Notes: generated by a model from the sequence alone, not told the origin. Shown: positions 25,171 to 34,196, counted from the first letter of the stretch. The stretch is 64,000 nucleotides of DNA from Desertivirga brevis (GCF_017355835.1 NZ_JAFEWF010000006.1:310001-374000); one strand, 5' to 3'. A program made the numbers and translations.

Positions 25171-26175
25171 ATGACTGAAATCAGGCACGATTGGACTAAG
25201 GAGGAGATATCAGAAATTTACCATAGCCCTTTATTAGATTTAATATTTCGAGCAGCAACAGTTCACCGGGAGAATAAAGACTATTCTGAGGTTCAGATCA
25301 GTAGCCTATTGTCTATCAAAACCGGTGGGTGTTCCGAAGACTGTGCTTATTGTCCTCAAGCGGCGCGTTATCAAACTGATGTTAATGTTCATGCTTTGAT
25401 GTCTTTGCCTCAGGTAACCGATGCCGCAAGAAGAGCGAAAGAAGGTGGAGCATCCCGTTTGTGTATGGGCGCAGCATGGAGAGAAGTGCGTGATAATCGT
25501 GATTTCGACAAAGTTATTGAAATGGTGCAGGCTGTAAATGCTATGGACATGGAAGTTTGCTGTACTTTAGGAATGCTTACGGAATCACAGGCACAACGTC
25601 TTGCTGATGCGGGACTATATGCATACAATCATAACCTCGACACTTCCGAAGAAGATTATAAACGTATTATCACTACCCGTACATACGACGACCGTATCAA
25701 AACCATAGAGAATGCGCGCAAGGCGAAATTAACCGTTTGCAGCGGTGGCATTATAGGTTTAGGTGAAACGGTGGATGATCGTGTTTCTATGTTAAGAACA
25801 CTTGCTAATATGGCAAAACATCCCGAGTCGGTCCCTATTAATGCATTAGTACCTGTAAAAGGAACTCCACTAGAAAATCAGCCTTTAGTACCTATCTGGG
25901 ATATGGTAAGAATGATTGCAACAGCACGAATTATAATGCCTAAAACAGTAGTACGTTTATCTGCGGGACGTACCCAGATGAGCCTTACTGATCAGGCCCT
26001 TTGTTTTATGGCTGGTGCTAATTCCATATTTGCTGGAGATAAACTTTTAACCACTCCAAACCCCTCAGTGAATGAGGATATGCAGATGTTTGAAATACTG
26101 GGATTGAAACCAAGGGAAGCTTTTAAAAACGGCCGGCCTCAGGTAGCATCTAAAGAAGAAGAAATTACTGCTTAA
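25171..26175 (+). CDS. bioB: Biotin synthase
   Basis: Radical-SAM biotin synthase of 334 aa, inserting sulfur into dethiobiotin. The CxxxCxxC motif binding the 4Fe-4S cluster is C54-x3-C58-x2-C61 in [14 protein letters not shown]. The Cys/Arg ligands of the 2Fe-2S cluster are expected in the segments EVCCTLGML and [19 protein letters not shown] is also conserved. No other biotin genes adjoin it. A strong terminator follows. Confidence 0.97.
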   Translation: MTEIRHDWTKEEISEIYHSPLLDLIFRAATVHRENKDYSEVQISSLLSIKTGGCSEDCAYCPQAARYQTDVNVHALMSLPQVTDAARRAKEGGASRLCMGAAWREVRDNRDFDKVIEMVQAVNAMDMEVCCTLGMLTESQAQRLADAGLYAYNHNLDTSEEDYKRIITTRTYDDRIKTIENARKAKLTVCSGGIIGLGETVDDRVSMLRTLANMAKHPESVPINALVPVKGTPLENQPLVPIWDMVRMIATARIIMPKTVVRLSAGRTQMSLTDQALCFMAGANSIFAGDKLLTTPNPSVNEDMQMFEILGLKPREAFKNGRPQVASKEEEITA

Positions 26176-26189
26176 AATATTTTTTTTCG

Positions 26190-26213
26190 AAAAGCGTCTC
26201 CCCGGACGCTTTT
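26190..26213 (+). terminator. Terminator after bioB
   Basis: AAAAGCGTC pairs with GACGCTTTT around a 6-base loop, ending in a T run. A T-rich stretch upstream would also allow minus-strand use. Confidence 0.9.
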
Positions 26214-26239
26214 TTCAATTAATAAAAAGATCTATTAGC

Positions 26240-27154
26240 TTGAAGAACATAGTACTTTTAATGCTTTCTGTGTTGCTCGTTAGTGCATGTAATAATGATA
26301 AAAATGCTACCGAAGCAGCCGGAAGACCTTCCTACGAAAAAATTATAGGTACGAGATTTATCGAGGTTAGAAGGCAGTTTGATAATGGTTATAGCTTCAA
26401 CAGCTACGGATTTCAACAGGAACCCGAATGGGTGCTTGAATTTTTATCTGAAGACTCTGTTAAGATCTATAGTCCTTTTGAAAAGAAATTTCTCCATTAT
26501 CCTGTATTCTTCGATCACGACTCTATTTTTAATATAGCCCGCGAGTGGGTCAAGCTAAGACACCTAAGCAAAGACAGCCTTATTTTTCAATTATTACAGG
26601 TGGAACAGAAAGTGGTCAAAAAGGACCGGTCGAACGTATCCATGAAGTTCTATTCTAAGGAATACCTGGATAAGAAACAACTGGATCCCAGGGAACTGCA
26701 AAAACCTAAGGCTCGAGACACGGCCTTCGTTCGCACATTGGTGGAAAAGGCTAATAAATATGCCGATAAACCAGATAGTGTATTAGCCGCACGGGAACCC
26801 GTGAAATTGATTAGTAAAAGCCCCGCCATTACTATCAAACAATCACATGGAGTGAGGGATATAATGGACCCAAGCCGGGCAGAAGAGTATCTAAATCCTG
26901 AATACTCTATAATTATAGACGGGGCTTATAAGGATTTTACTCACAACTTTACAGTAGTGGTAGATGAGAAAGGAAAAATGCATCTGGGTCGCTTCGCTGT
27001 ATCTGAGGAATTCGTAGAGTCACGGACACGGGTTTTAAAAGGAATTATTGATGTGTATCTTCATAAATACCTTACAATAATTCCCGGTAAAACTTTAGGC
27101 ATCCCTCATGCCAGTGAAATCAGGATCTATCTTAAAGGCAAAGGGCGGAAGTGA
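26240..27154 (+). CDS. Hypothetical lipoprotein
   Basis: Lipoprotein of 304 aa of unknown function. The TTG start gives a complete lipoprotein signal (LKNIVLLMLSVLLVSAC in sequence, Cys17 the lipidated residue); the next ATG would cut the signal too short. The mature part is rich in charged residues (YSPFEKKFLHYPVFFDHDSI, KDFTHNFTVVVDEKGKMHLG) and predicted mixed alpha/beta by look. I do not recognise a family. It is monocistronic after the bioB terminator. Confidence 0.7.
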   Translation: MKNIVLLMLSVLLVSACNNDKNATEAAGRPSYEKIIGTRFIEVRRQFDNGYSFNSYGFQQEPEWVLEFLSEDSVKIYSPFEKKFLHYPVFFDHDSIFNIAREWVKLRHLSKDSLIFQLLQVEQKVVKKDRSNVSMKFYSKEYLDKKQLDPRELQKPKARDTAFVRTLVEKANKYADKPDSVLAAREPVKLISKSPAITIKQSHGVRDIMDPSRAEEYLNPEYSIIIDGAYKDFTHNFTVVVDEKGKMHLGRFAVSEEFVESRTRVLKGIIDVYLHKYLTIIPGKTLGIPHASEIRIYLKGKGRK

Positions 27155-27266
27155 TGCCATAGATTTGCCTTCAAGACCTATAGATGTAAATCATTGCACT
27201 ATTCTTACCATTACCCCATGTGTCAAAGCAGCCAGCATAGGATTCCTTTAGCAAGCCGTAACAGAT

Positions 27267-27788
27267 TTACTTTAAGGCAGCAATATATCCATTGAAACTA
27301 ATTGGATCCCTATTACTGTTCAGTACTTGTAATGTTGCATAGCCCTGGCCTGAAACGGATATATAAAAACGCCTTACATTAGAATTCTGATCGTTTATCT
27401 CAACAGTTATATTCTTAGAACCCTTTTTGCCATTAGCGGCATTATAATTAAAATTAGTACTGTTAAATATCAATGGCGATTCGCTAGGATTCATTGGAGC
27501 TGTAAAGGCTCTTCCAAAAAAGGGTAAATAGCTCTGTAATGTATCTTTATTAATTACCAGTTCGTAATCCGAGGTAAGATTAATTGTTCCTCCCCTAAGT
27601 GGTTGAACGGTTTGCGCCTTGAACGAGAAACGTTTTGAATCTAGGAGCTTCTGAACTTCTGCTGCCTTTATCTTTTCCCTGGTCTGCTTCTTCGTTTGAG
27701 CCGAAACTGTATGTATACGGATCGTCAACAAAAATATAAGGTAAGCGACGAAAAATGTTTTAGTTCTCATAACATTATTTTCTTTCAT
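27267..27788 (-). CDS. DUF4251 domain protein, exported
   Basis: Secreted protein of 173 aa with a signal peptide (RTKTFFVAYLIFLLTIRIHTVSAQ). The mature part matches the DUF4251 pattern: RFSFKAQTVQPLRGGTINL, YELVINKDTLQSYLPFFGRA, then FNSTNFNYN and FYISVSGQGYATLQVLNSNR near the C-terminus. DUF4251 is common in Bacteroidota and its role is unknown. An ATG at 27770 is an alternative start, six codons in. It is flanked by 458 bp without a protein gene on its 5' side. Confidence 0.82.
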   Translation of the reverse strand: MKENNVMRTKTFFVAYLIFLLTIRIHTVSAQTKKQTREKIKAAEVQKLLDSKRFSFKAQTVQPLRGGTINLTSDYELVINKDTLQSYLPFFGRAFTAPMNPSESPLIFNSTNFNYNAANGKKGSKNITVEINDQNSNVRRFYISVSGQGYATLQVLNSNRDPISFNGYIAALK

Positions 27789-28246
27789 AACGGTCTTTTA
27801 TTTTTTTTAGTTTGAATGATATTTTAATGTTTTCAAGGCATCTGCTAACCTTTAGCCATTCATGGGTCAGTTAAAAAACGCCCGGTTTCTGCTTTTTATG
27901 TCCGATGTTTTTATTTCAGAGGCCAGTTATTCAGTATTGGACTACCCTAGTATCCTTATAGTTTAATCGCCATTTTCACAAAGTAAATCCATTTTCGTTA
28001 ACGATTTACTAATAAAGAATTATAAGCGTTGTTAAAAAAAAATTCCCCGCCTTAAGGGCGGGGATTATAGGTTTACAGCTGGACAGCTTAAGCTTGTGGT
28101 TAATATCTTTCCCTTAAGATATGTAATAATAGTTTGAAAATCAAAGAGCTTAGCGAATATTTTTTCTTGATGAGTAGAGCAAGATTAGAATTACACTATT
28201 GGTCTTGCTGGAACACCTTTTGCTACTTTTTAAATAAACTATTAAT
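27789..28246. other. Long intergenic region, possible small RNA
   Basis: 458 bp with no protein gene. It contains the orphan minus-strand terminator at 28036-28066 and, further right, AGCAAGA/TCTTGCT arms around 28178-28208. The left part is expected to hold the DUF4251 promoter. An RNA transcribed leftward from about 28240 and ending near 28036 would explain the terminator. It does not obviously match 6S RNA, RNase P or tmRNA. Confidence 0.4.
28036..28066 (-). terminator. Orphan minus-strand intrinsic terminator
   Basis: On the minus strand CCCCGCC pairs with GGCGGGG around CTTAA-type loop bases, followed by AATTTTTTTTT. The nearest gene to its right is on the plus strand, so no annotated gene uses it. 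Confidence 0.75.
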
Positions 28247-28510
28247 ATGGACGAGGAATTAGAATTCGAAGAAAATAATGTACAGGAGGGGCCATTTCAT
28301 ATTGAAGTGGACTTGTATGAGACTGGTGATTACAGCAGATTATTGGTTGTTCCCAGTAATGACAATTTCGTAGTTGTACATAACGACGAACATCTTTGTA
28401 CATTGGCTCATGTTTGCGAGGAACCGGATTGCTGGCAGCAGGAAGACGGTATGCTGGATGACGAAATGGTTGAGAAAATTGGGGAAGCAATAAAAAGTTA
28501 TACGGTCTGA
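28247..28510 (+). CDS. Small acidic hypothetical protein
   Basis: An 87-aa protein with a strongly acidic N-terminus (MDEELEFEENNVQEG) and a compact predicted alpha/beta body (FHIEVDLYETGDYSRLLVVP, NFVVVHNDEHLCTLAHV), with Cys in CEEPDCW. No signal peptide. It looks like a conserved Sphingobacteriaceae hypothetical, but no function is known. A 11-bp hairpin separates it from the convergent Sua5/YciO gene. Confidence 0.7.
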   Translation: MDEELEFEENNVQEGPFHIEVDLYETGDYSRLLVVPSNDNFVVVHNDEHLCTLAHVCEEPDCWQQEDGMLDDEMVEKIGEAIKSYTV

Positions 28511-28542
28511 TAAAGGAAATGTCCGATTGCAGTAGGAGAGGA

Positions 28543-28568
28543 GCTTACAGGTTGCATAACCTGTAAGC
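28543..28568. terminator. Hairpin between convergent genes
   Basis: GCTTACAGGTT and AACCTGTAAGC form an 11-bp perfect stem with a 4-base loop. T tracts are weak on both sides, so it may act with Rho or as an mRNA end-protecting hairpin. Confidence 0.6.
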
Positions 28569-28578
28569 AGAAAAGTGT

Positions 28579-29199
28579 TTATGCATAGTCCTCCAGCATT
28601 CCTTTCCCTTGCCGAAGGATCTCGAAGTTTCCTGAAGTGCAATCAACTACGGTGGAAGGGATATTCCCTCCAGGTCCACCATCGATAACAATATCCACCA
28701 ATTTGCTGTATTTTTCGTGAATCAACTCCGGATCTGTAGAGTATTCAATGATCTCGTCATCGTCATGGATAGATGTTGACAGGATCGGGTTACCCAGTTG
28801 CTTTACAATCTCTCTTGCTATTTCGTTGTCAGGCACCCTGATGCCAACAGTCTTTTTATTTGAACTCAGCAATTTCGGAACACTGGTAGTTGCTTCAAAA
28901 ATGAAAGTAAAGGGCCCTGGAAGTGCCTTTTTTAGCAAACGGAAGGTTGATGTATCAATAGGCTTCACATAATCAGAAATGTGACTCAGATCGTAACATA
29001 TGAAAGATAAGTTGGCTTTCTCGGGTTTCATTCCCCTTATCTGGCATATTTTTTCTATTGCCTTCTGATTAGTTATATCGCACCCCAGGCCATAAACCGT
29101 ATCGGTTGGGTAGATGATTAATCCTCCTTTTTTCAGCACATCAACAACCTGTTGAACGGCTTTGGGACTCGGATTGCTTTCGTAAATCTTTAAGAGCAT
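28579..29199 (-). CDS. Sua5/YciO/YrdC-family protein
   Basis: Protein of 206 aa with the YrdC-like fold: N-terminal [20 protein letters not shown] (about 25-44), then RVPDN near 121-125 and [11 protein letters not shown]. The overall pattern, including [13 protein letters not shown] and [11 protein letters not shown], is nearest to the YciO subgroup. TsaC/Sua5 members make threonylcarbamoyl-AMP for tRNA t6A; whether YciO-type proteins do the same at full rate is less clear. It is monocistronic. Confidence 0.88.
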   Translation of the reverse strand: MLLKIYESNPSPKAVQQVVDVLKKGGLIIYPTDTVYGLGCDITNQKAIEKICQIRGMKPEKANLSFICYDLSHISDYVKPIDTSTFRLLKKALPGPFTFIFEATTSVPKLLSSNKKTVGIRVPDNEIAREIVKQLGNPILSTSIHDDDEIIEYSTDPELIHEKYSKLVDIVIDGGPGGNIPSTVVDCTSGNFEILRQGKGMLEDYA

Positions 29200-29289
29200 G
29201 CGTCAGAAAATAAAAAATCTTGTAATTCTACCTATTTATAAAAACAAATCGGTTAAAAAGTTTAAACTTATTCTGCATCAATAACCTCC

Positions 29290-29425
29290 ATGAGCAGAAA
29301 CCCACAAACGGAAGATGAAAGCTTTATGGAGGTTCTTCTGGCCTTTAAAACATAGCGAAGCCATCTCATTAAGGCCGTTAACTACAAACATTTACCTCAA
29401 TAAAACAATTAGACTTTCAAGAAAA
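29290..29425 (+). repeat. Dispersed element, copy A (micro-ORF plus 24-mer)
   Basis: This segment resembles 53790-53870. Both begin ATGAGCAGA, share GATGAA and GGTTCTT at the same offsets, and end with a 24-base block (29402-29425) that differs at one position. The plus strand has a 21-codon reading frame at 29290-29355. The 24-base block includes the stop codon of the minus-strand reductase gene and part of its terminator hairpin. Confidence 0.55.
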
Positions 29426-29428
29426 GTC
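29411..29428 (-). terminator. Terminator overlapping the end of the reductase gene
   Basis: On the minus strand GACTTT pairs with AAAGTC around TCTTG and is followed by TAATTGTTTTATT. The hairpin includes the stop codon at 29417-29419. Confidence 0.55.
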
Positions 29429-30460
29429 CAATACACTGTCTTCTTCCGGGAACCCTGTACAGGTTAGTACCCAATTCTGCTTCAAATCACTGTCGGTCAG
29501 CACCTCATTAATGCTCATATAAACACTTCCCGACCTGCACCTTGCAGCGCAGGAGCCACAAACGCCTCCTTTGCAACTATAGGGCAATTGTAGACCTGCT
29601 TTTAATGCTGCATCCAAAATGTTGCTGCCGGAGGGAACCTTAATGGAGGTAGAATGCGAATCGATTTGAATTTTTACAGTTCGCTCAGGAAATGTTTTGG
29701 AAGGTGCCGTTCCCGACTGCATGATAAAGGGTATATAACTCTCTTTTTTAATGTTTACCTTATTAAACCCCATTAAACCTATGGTAAACACCAACATCCG
29801 CATGTATGCGAAGGGGCCACATAGAAGGAAAATAGCCTCAGGCCTATCGTAAACAAGGGCTTTCTGGATCAAAACTTCTGCGCTTATATTGCTTAAACGG
29901 CCGCGGTTTTCCAGTTGGTCTTCAGGATCAGAGAATAGTTTTATAAGGTTCAACCGTTTATATTCAGAAGCGATGCCTTCTATCTCCTCCAGAAAAAGAG
30001 CTTCTTTCTCATTTCTATTGCTATAAATCAGGTGGATCTTACTTTGAGGTTCCGTGTATAATAGCGTCCTGATTTGCGGCAGAATTGGTATGATACCACT
30101 ACCTGCTGCGAAGCAAAAAATATCCCTCGCCTTTTCAGTCTGCGGCTCAACCAAAAAGCGTCCTGCCGGTGGCAAAGAATAAACAAGGTCGCCGGCTTTC
30201 CATTGTTGTAGAATAAATCTTGATATAGCCCCGTTTTCAACCTTTTTTACTGTGATCTTTAGCGGTTCTGAGGGTAAGCTAAGGATTGAATAAGAACGTC
30301 TTATTTCCTGTTTTTCTGTTTGTATTATAAAGGTTAAAAATTGCCCTGCTTTATACCGTAATTGAGAACAGTCGGTTAATTCTAGCTGATAGGTCTTTGC
30401 CAGGTAATTCTCCTCAATTACCTCAACTATTCTGAACTCTAAAAGCATGTTCTTTTTCAT
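29417..30460 (-). CDS. PaaE-like ferredoxin-NADP reductase with C-terminal 2Fe-2S domain
   Basis: Flavin-dependent reductase of 347 aa from the ATG at 30460; a TTG five codons earlier is less likely. Order: FAD-binding domain (FLTFIIQTEKQEIRRSYSIL has the RxYS motif), NAD(P)-binding domain (FCFAAGSGIIPILPQIRTLL), and a plant-type ferredoxin domain with C-x4-C-x2-C in CKGGVCGSCAARC and the fourth Cys in VLTCTG. This layout matches PaaE, the reductase of phenylacetyl-CoA epoxidase, but no paaABCD genes are near. It may serve another oxygenase or lipid desaturase. Confidence 0.88.
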   Translation of the reverse strand: MKKNMLLEFRIVEVIEENYLAKTYQLELTDCSQLRYKAGQFLTFIIQTEKQEIRRSYSILSLPSEPLKITVKKVENGAISRFILQQWKAGDLVYSLPPAGRFLVEPQTEKARDIFCFAAGSGIIPILPQIRTLLYTEPQSKIHLIYSNRNEKEALFLEEIEGIASEYKRLNLIKLFSDPEDQLENRGRLSNISAEVLIQKALVYDRPEAIFLLCGPFAYMRMLVFTIGLMGFNKVNIKKESYIPFIMQSGTAPSKTFPERTVKIQIDSHSTSIKVPSGSNILDAALKAGLQLPYSCKGGVCGSCAARCRSGSVYMSINEVLTDSDLKQNWVLTCTGFPEEDSVLDFS

Positions 30461-30500
30461 TAATTGAAAAACCAATATCCATCTGGAAAGTTCACAGCTG

Positions 30501-30755
30501 TCATCTAACCTGGCTATAATTATATAGGGGTTTTACCTTAAAATTTACAAATTGTCCTGACGATTCTCCTGCGGCAATAGCAGCCTTGTAATTTTCCCAG
30601 AGATCTTCATCCACCTGGTAGTAGTGATAAATTTTTTGAGGATAAAAGGCAACCTCAAGCGTTTTCTTTTCCTTGGAATAATCAACGTAAACAGTTGTTC
30701 CCGATAAAGGTGTAGCTATCTTCTCCTTTGTATTTAATAAGGGTACTTGGGTCAT
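30501..30755 (-). CDS. KTSC-like small protein
   Basis: An 84-aa protein from the ATG at 30755. The core VYVDYSKEKKTLEVAFYPQK, then IYHYYQVDEDLWENYKAA and GQFVNFKVKPLY, fits the KTSC domain pattern, a small fold often found with lysyl-tRNA synthetase or RNA-binding context. The naming Cys is not at its usual place, so the assignment is moderate. It lies 40 bp upstream of the reductase start on the same strand. Confidence 0.65.
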   Translation of the reverse strand: MTQVPLLNTKEKIATPLSGTTVYVDYSKEKKTLEVAFYPQKIYHYYQVDEDLWENYKAAIAAGESSGQFVNFKVKPLYNYSQVR

Positions 30756-30819
30756 TGCTTTATCTTTAAGTAAGCAAAAGCAATGATTGTTCCGCATTCA
30801 AGATTTTTATAAATAATAA

Positions 30820-30840
30820 AAGCCCTTTCGGGCTTAATTA
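30820..30840 (-). terminator. Terminator after asnS
   Basis: AAGCCC pairs with GGGCTT around TTTC. On the minus strand a T-rich tail (TTTATTATTT) follows. Confidence 0.8.
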
Positions 30841-30847
30841 TTTATTA

Positions 30848-32293
30848 TTAGAATTCTGCATTCTTAGGTGTTCTGGGGAACGGTATTACATCCCTGATAT
30901 TTGTCATACCTGTTACAAATAATACCAGGCGCTCAAAACCAAGTCCGAAGCCCGCATGAGGTGCCGAGCCAAAACGGCGGGTATCTAAATACCAGCTTAA
31001 TTCTTCTGCCGGAATATGCATTTCCTCCATACGTTTCTCCAGCAGATCCAGACGTTCTTCACGTTGGGAGCCGCCAACGATTTCACCAATACCAGGGAAT
31101 AAGATATCCATCGCTCTGACTGTTTTGCGTCCTTCGCTGTCAACTTCGTTCTGGCGCATGTAGAATGCTTTAATTTCAGCAGGGTAATCAGTAAGTATAA
31201 CCGGCTTTTTAAAGTGTTTTTCTACAAGATAACGCTCATGTTCTGATTGAAGATCCGCACCCCATTCCTCAATAAGGTATTTGAACTGCTTTTTCTGGTT
31301 AGGCTTAGAGCTTCTTAAAATATTAATTGCCTCCGTATAAGTGATACGTTCGAAGTCGTTCTCAAGACAGAAGTTAAGTTTGCTAAGAAGGTCTAATTCT
31401 GAACGCTCACTCTGAGGCTTCTGTTTCTCTTCCTCCTGCAAACGCCCCTTCAGGAATTCCAGTTCTTCACTGCAATTATCCAGGGCATACCTGATGACAT
31501 ACTTCAGTAGGCTTTCTGCCAGATCCATGTTTTCGTTCAACTCGTAAAAGGCCATTTCTGGCTCAATCATCCAGAACTCTGCAAGGTGGCGTGTTGTATT
31601 TGAATTTTCAGCTCTGAAGGTAGGACCAAAAGTGTAGATTTCTCCAAAAGCCATTGCTGCAAGCTCACCTTCCAACTGACCAGAAACAGTAAGATTGGTT
31701 GGTTTTCCAAAAAAGTCTTCTTTGTAATTTACTGATCCATCTTCATTACGAGGGATGTTATCAAAGTCAATAGTTGAAACCCGGAACATTTCTCCAGCAC
31801 CTTCAGCATCAGAACCCGTGATAATAGGGGTGTGCATATAAACAAATCCTCTGTCGTTGAAGAATTTATGCACCGCATAAGCTAAAGCGTGACGAACTTT
31901 AAAAACCGCATTGAAGGTGTTTGTACGAAAACGCAGGTGCGCAATCTCTCTTAAAAATTCAAGACTATGTTTCTTAGGTTGCAAAGGGAATTTCTCCGGA
32001 TCACTGTCTCCTAATATCTCAAGGCTTTCAACCTGAACTTCTACACGCTGACCTTTTCCCATAGACTCCACTAATTTACCAGTTACAGAAACTGCAGCTC
32101 CGGTAGTCAGCCTCTTTAGCAAGGTTTCCTCAGTACTGGTAAAATCAACAACTGCCTGAATATTATTAATAGTAGAGCCGTCATTAATTGCAAGGAACTG
32201 ATTATTTCTGAAGGTTTTTACCCATCCTTTAACAGTAACAATTTCACCATAACTGGTTGAATTCAACAGATCTTTAATTTTAGTACGGCTCAT
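30848..32293 (-). CDS. asnS: Asparagine--tRNA ligase
   Basis: Class IIb aminoacyl-tRNA synthetase of 481 aa that charges tRNA-Asn. The N-terminal OB fold ([20 protein letters not shown]) binds the anticodon. Motif 2 is [25 protein letters not shown] near 220-240, and motif 3 is [20 protein letters not shown] near the C-terminus with [10 protein letters not shown]. The insertion around 285-330 ([15 protein letters not shown]) is typical of AsnRS. It is monocistronic with a terminator just past its stop. Confidence 0.97.
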   Translation of the reverse strand: MSRTKIKDLLNSTSYGEIVTVKGWVKTFRNNQFLAINDGSTINNIQAVVDFTSTEETLLKRLTTGAAVSVTGKLVESMGKGQRVEVQVESLEILGDSDPEKFPLQPKKHSLEFLREIAHLRFRTNTFNAVFKVRHALAYAVHKFFNDRGFVYMHTPIITGSDAEGAGEMFRVSTIDFDNIPRNEDGSVNYKEDFFGKPTNLTVSGQLEGELAAMAFGEIYTFGPTFRAENSNTTRHLAEFWMIEPEMAFYELNENMDLAESLLKYVIRYALDNCSEELEFLKGRLQEEEKQKPQSERSELDLLSKLNFCLENDFERITYTEAINILRSSKPNQKKQFKYLIEEWGADLQSEHERYLVEKHFKKPVILTDYPAEIKAFYMRQNEVDSEGRKTVRAMDILFPGIGEIVGGSQREERLDLLEKRMEEMHIPAEELSWYLDTRRFGSAPHAGFGLGFERLVLFVTGMTNIRDVIPFPRTPKNAEF

Positions 32294-32451
32294 GCGATTG
32301 ATTTTTTAGCTCCGCAAAAATACAAATCCCTTTATCATTTAAAACTTTATAGTACTCCTTAGCACTTATTTAAGCTGGGAAAATATACGCAAGGGTTTAC
32401 TACCGCCATTTTTATAAATAATAAAGGGAATTGATGCTCGTTAAATCCTTA

Positions 32452-32464
32452 TACGTGACACGTA
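32452..32464. promoter_or_regulatory. Perfect palindrome TACGTG-A-CACGTA
   Basis: A 6-1-6 perfect palindrome 17 bp before the ATG of the 44-codon frame. It has the size of a dimeric regulator site. No matching regulator is identified. Confidence 0.35.
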
Positions 32465-32480
32465 CCCTACATTACATCCC

Positions 32481-32615
32481 ATGAAAACAATTTTTGAAGA
32501 TCTATCACTTTGCTCGGTGCAGATCAAAGTGGTAGACTTTCGAGAATCCTATCTTCTAAATATCTCTGGGTACTCTTCTTTCGAAGGTGTGGAAAGGTCT
32601 TTGTGTAGTCCTTGA
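32481..32615 (+). CDS. Possible 44-aa protein
   Basis: An ATG-initiated frame of 44 codons (starts MKTIFEDLSLCSVQIKVVDF) in an otherwise gene-free spacer. Its stop codon lies in the left arm of a hairpin (CTTGAC/GTCAAG, 32611-32629) followed by TTTT, and a perfect palindrome lies just upstream. These surroundings fit a small gene, but the frame alone is not statistically convincing and no family is recognised. Confidence 0.3.
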   Translation: MKTIFEDLSLCSVQIKVVDFRESYLLNISGYSSFEGVERSLCSP

Positions 32616-32860
32616 CTTCGTTGGTCAAGTTTTCAGCCTTGTTCATGTAATAATATTTTATGGGTATAAGGCTTTGCATATCTTTGAAATGTCAAACAAA
32701 CAATAAAAGAGTTTTAGTTGACAGATTAAAAAGATGAGTAAATAACATTAAAATATTCTTTTAACTTAAGCATTATTACCAATCATTTAGGGCAACCTAA
32801 ACCTTATCATTTTTAAACATCTACCTGTTTGAAAGACTTTCAGAAGCAAACTATCACTAA

Positions 32861-33616
32861 CTAATCGGAGTTAGGCAGTTTAGTTATATTACGTTTTGTT
32901 TTGAGAAGCCTCTCATTAAGTTTTTGGGTAAAGTTCCCTTTGTAGGAAGAGCCCACGATGATCTTCTCATGGTCATTCAAAAAAATCTGATTCCCATCTA
33001 CCGCAGTAATCTTATTGATATTCACTATATAAGATTTATGAACTCTTATAAACTTATCCTGGGGAAGGCTCTCTTCGATTTCTTTCAGAGTAAGATAGGT
33101 GAGGTGACTGCAGTTCTCCATGATCAGAGAAATATAGTTCTGAGAGCCTTCGATATAAATAATATCATCATACTTCACCTTAACGATCTTCTTGCCGCTC
33201 GAATCCTTTTTAATGAAGAAGTGGTCGTTCACTTCTTTTAAGCTCTTGAGGCTTTTATCCAATTCTCTGAACCTTATTTTCTTGGACTTAATTACAGTGC
33301 GCAGAAAGCTGGAATATTCAACAGGTTTAAGAATATAATCTATGGCATTCATTTCCAGAGCCTCAAATGCAAATGTTGGTGAGTCTCCGGTAATGATAAG
33401 GGTCGAAATATTACTAAACTGAATGGTTTCGATAAAGTGATCTTTAGCCAGGTTAAAATCAATAAAGATGATATCAGGTTTCGTTATTACAAAGATATCA
33501 ACAAGATTTTTTGGACTATTATAAGCTCCAACCAAAGTCATATGATCTACAAGTTCAATATAGCCTTTCAGGGTAGCTATACTAATATTGTTATCAATTA
33601 TTGAACAAGTAAACAT
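32861..33616 (-). CDS. LytTR-type response regulator, orphan
   Basis: Two-domain response regulator of 251 aa. The receiver domain (1-120) has the phospho-acceptor Asp53 in IIFIDFNL and Lys97 in ILKPVE. The first acidic cluster reads IIDNN, so only Asp8 is left of the usual pair. The LytTR DNA-binding domain (about 145-240) has KVKYDDIIYIEGSQNYISL and FIRVHKSYIVNINKI. LytTR regulators bind as dimers to 9-bp repeats. No histidine kinase is adjacent, and the gene is flanked by 567 bp of spacer downstream. Confidence 0.9.
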   Translation of the reverse strand: MFTCSIIDNNISIATLKGYIELVDHMTLVGAYNSPKNLVDIFVITKPDIIFIDFNLAKDHFIETIQFSNISTLIITGDSPTFAFEALEMNAIDYILKPVEYSSFLRTVIKSKKIRFRELDKSLKSLKEVNDHFFIKKDSSGKKIVKVKYDDIIYIEGSQNYISLIMENCSHLTYLTLKEIEESLPQDKFIRVHKSYIVNINKITAVDGNQIFLNDHEKIIVGSSYKGNFTQKLNERLLKTKRNITKLPNSD

Positions 33617-33745
33617 TTATATAAAACTAAATACTATATATGAAGGATGAGGTGCAGCCATGCTTAAAAAAACAAATAGTATTCTTAAGTTAGTTTAAAT
33701 AGGAGATCTAGTAAAAATGTTTCACCTTTAACGGCTCATTAAAAC

Positions 33746-34147
33746 CTAGTGCTCTTCGGGATGAGACTTTCCATTGTGACAAGTGTTACAACTAACTTCC
33801 ATTGCAGCATGATTGAACACTTCCTTTTTGCCGCCAAAATATTTTAAATTGATCTTGTTTGTCATCTTCATCATTTCCCGGGCCGATAGCTTCTCAGGTT
33901 TCTCATCACTGGCAAAATCCAGCTTATTTGATCCATCCGCGGATTTAGCGTGACAAAAATTACATTTTACCCCTAGCGACTTACTATAATGGCGCATCAC
34001 TTTGTCCATATCCTCATGGCTTATCTTCTTAGGAAGTACCTTTAAGTTTTTATACTCAGGTTCTTTTTCGGCCGGCATGGTGGCTGAGGTAACAAAGATT
34101 ATCGTAGAGATAGATGCAATAACAGCGAGAGTTCGTTTCTTTAGCAT
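33746..34147 (-). CDS. Exported diheme c-type cytochrome
   Basis: Secreted cytochrome of 133 aa from the ATG at 34147. That start gives a signal peptide (MLKKRTLAVIASISTIIFVTSA), while a longer frame would overlap mnmD. Two heme-binding motifs, CNFCH (62-66) and CNTCH (120-124), are present. The spacing and the segment ISHEDMDKVMRHYSKSLGV resemble Bacteroidota proteins related to the photosynthetic-reaction-centre cytochrome subunit family. It is likely a periplasmic electron carrier. The partner is unknown. Confidence 0.85.
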   Translation of the reverse strand: MLKKRTLAVIASISTIIFVTSATMPAEKEPEYKNLKVLPKKISHEDMDKVMRHYSKSLGVKCNFCHAKSADGSNKLDFASDEKPEKLSAREMMKMTNKINLKYFGGKKEVFNHAAMEVSCNTCHNGKSHPEEH

Positions 34148-34196
34148 ATTTGGTTTGCGTTCGCTAAAAATAGGAAAATTGACTTTTAAAAAACAA

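Larger units (their letters stand above)
32294..32860. other. 567-bp spacer between asnS and the LytTR gene
   Basis: It contains a perfect 13-bp palindrome (32452-32464), a possible 44-codon reading frame (32481-32615) and a weak hairpin with a T4 tail (32611-32633). The right 220 bp is AT-rich with nothing recognised. Both flanking genes are on the minus strand. Confidence 0.5.

Noticed and set aside
28036..28246. 6S RNA
   Set aside because: The location and terminator fit a small RNA, but I could not fold the long bulged stem expected of 6S RNA, so no name is given.
29417..30460. Phenylacetate degradation cluster
   Set aside because: Only the reductase is PaaE-like. No epoxidase or ligase genes are near.
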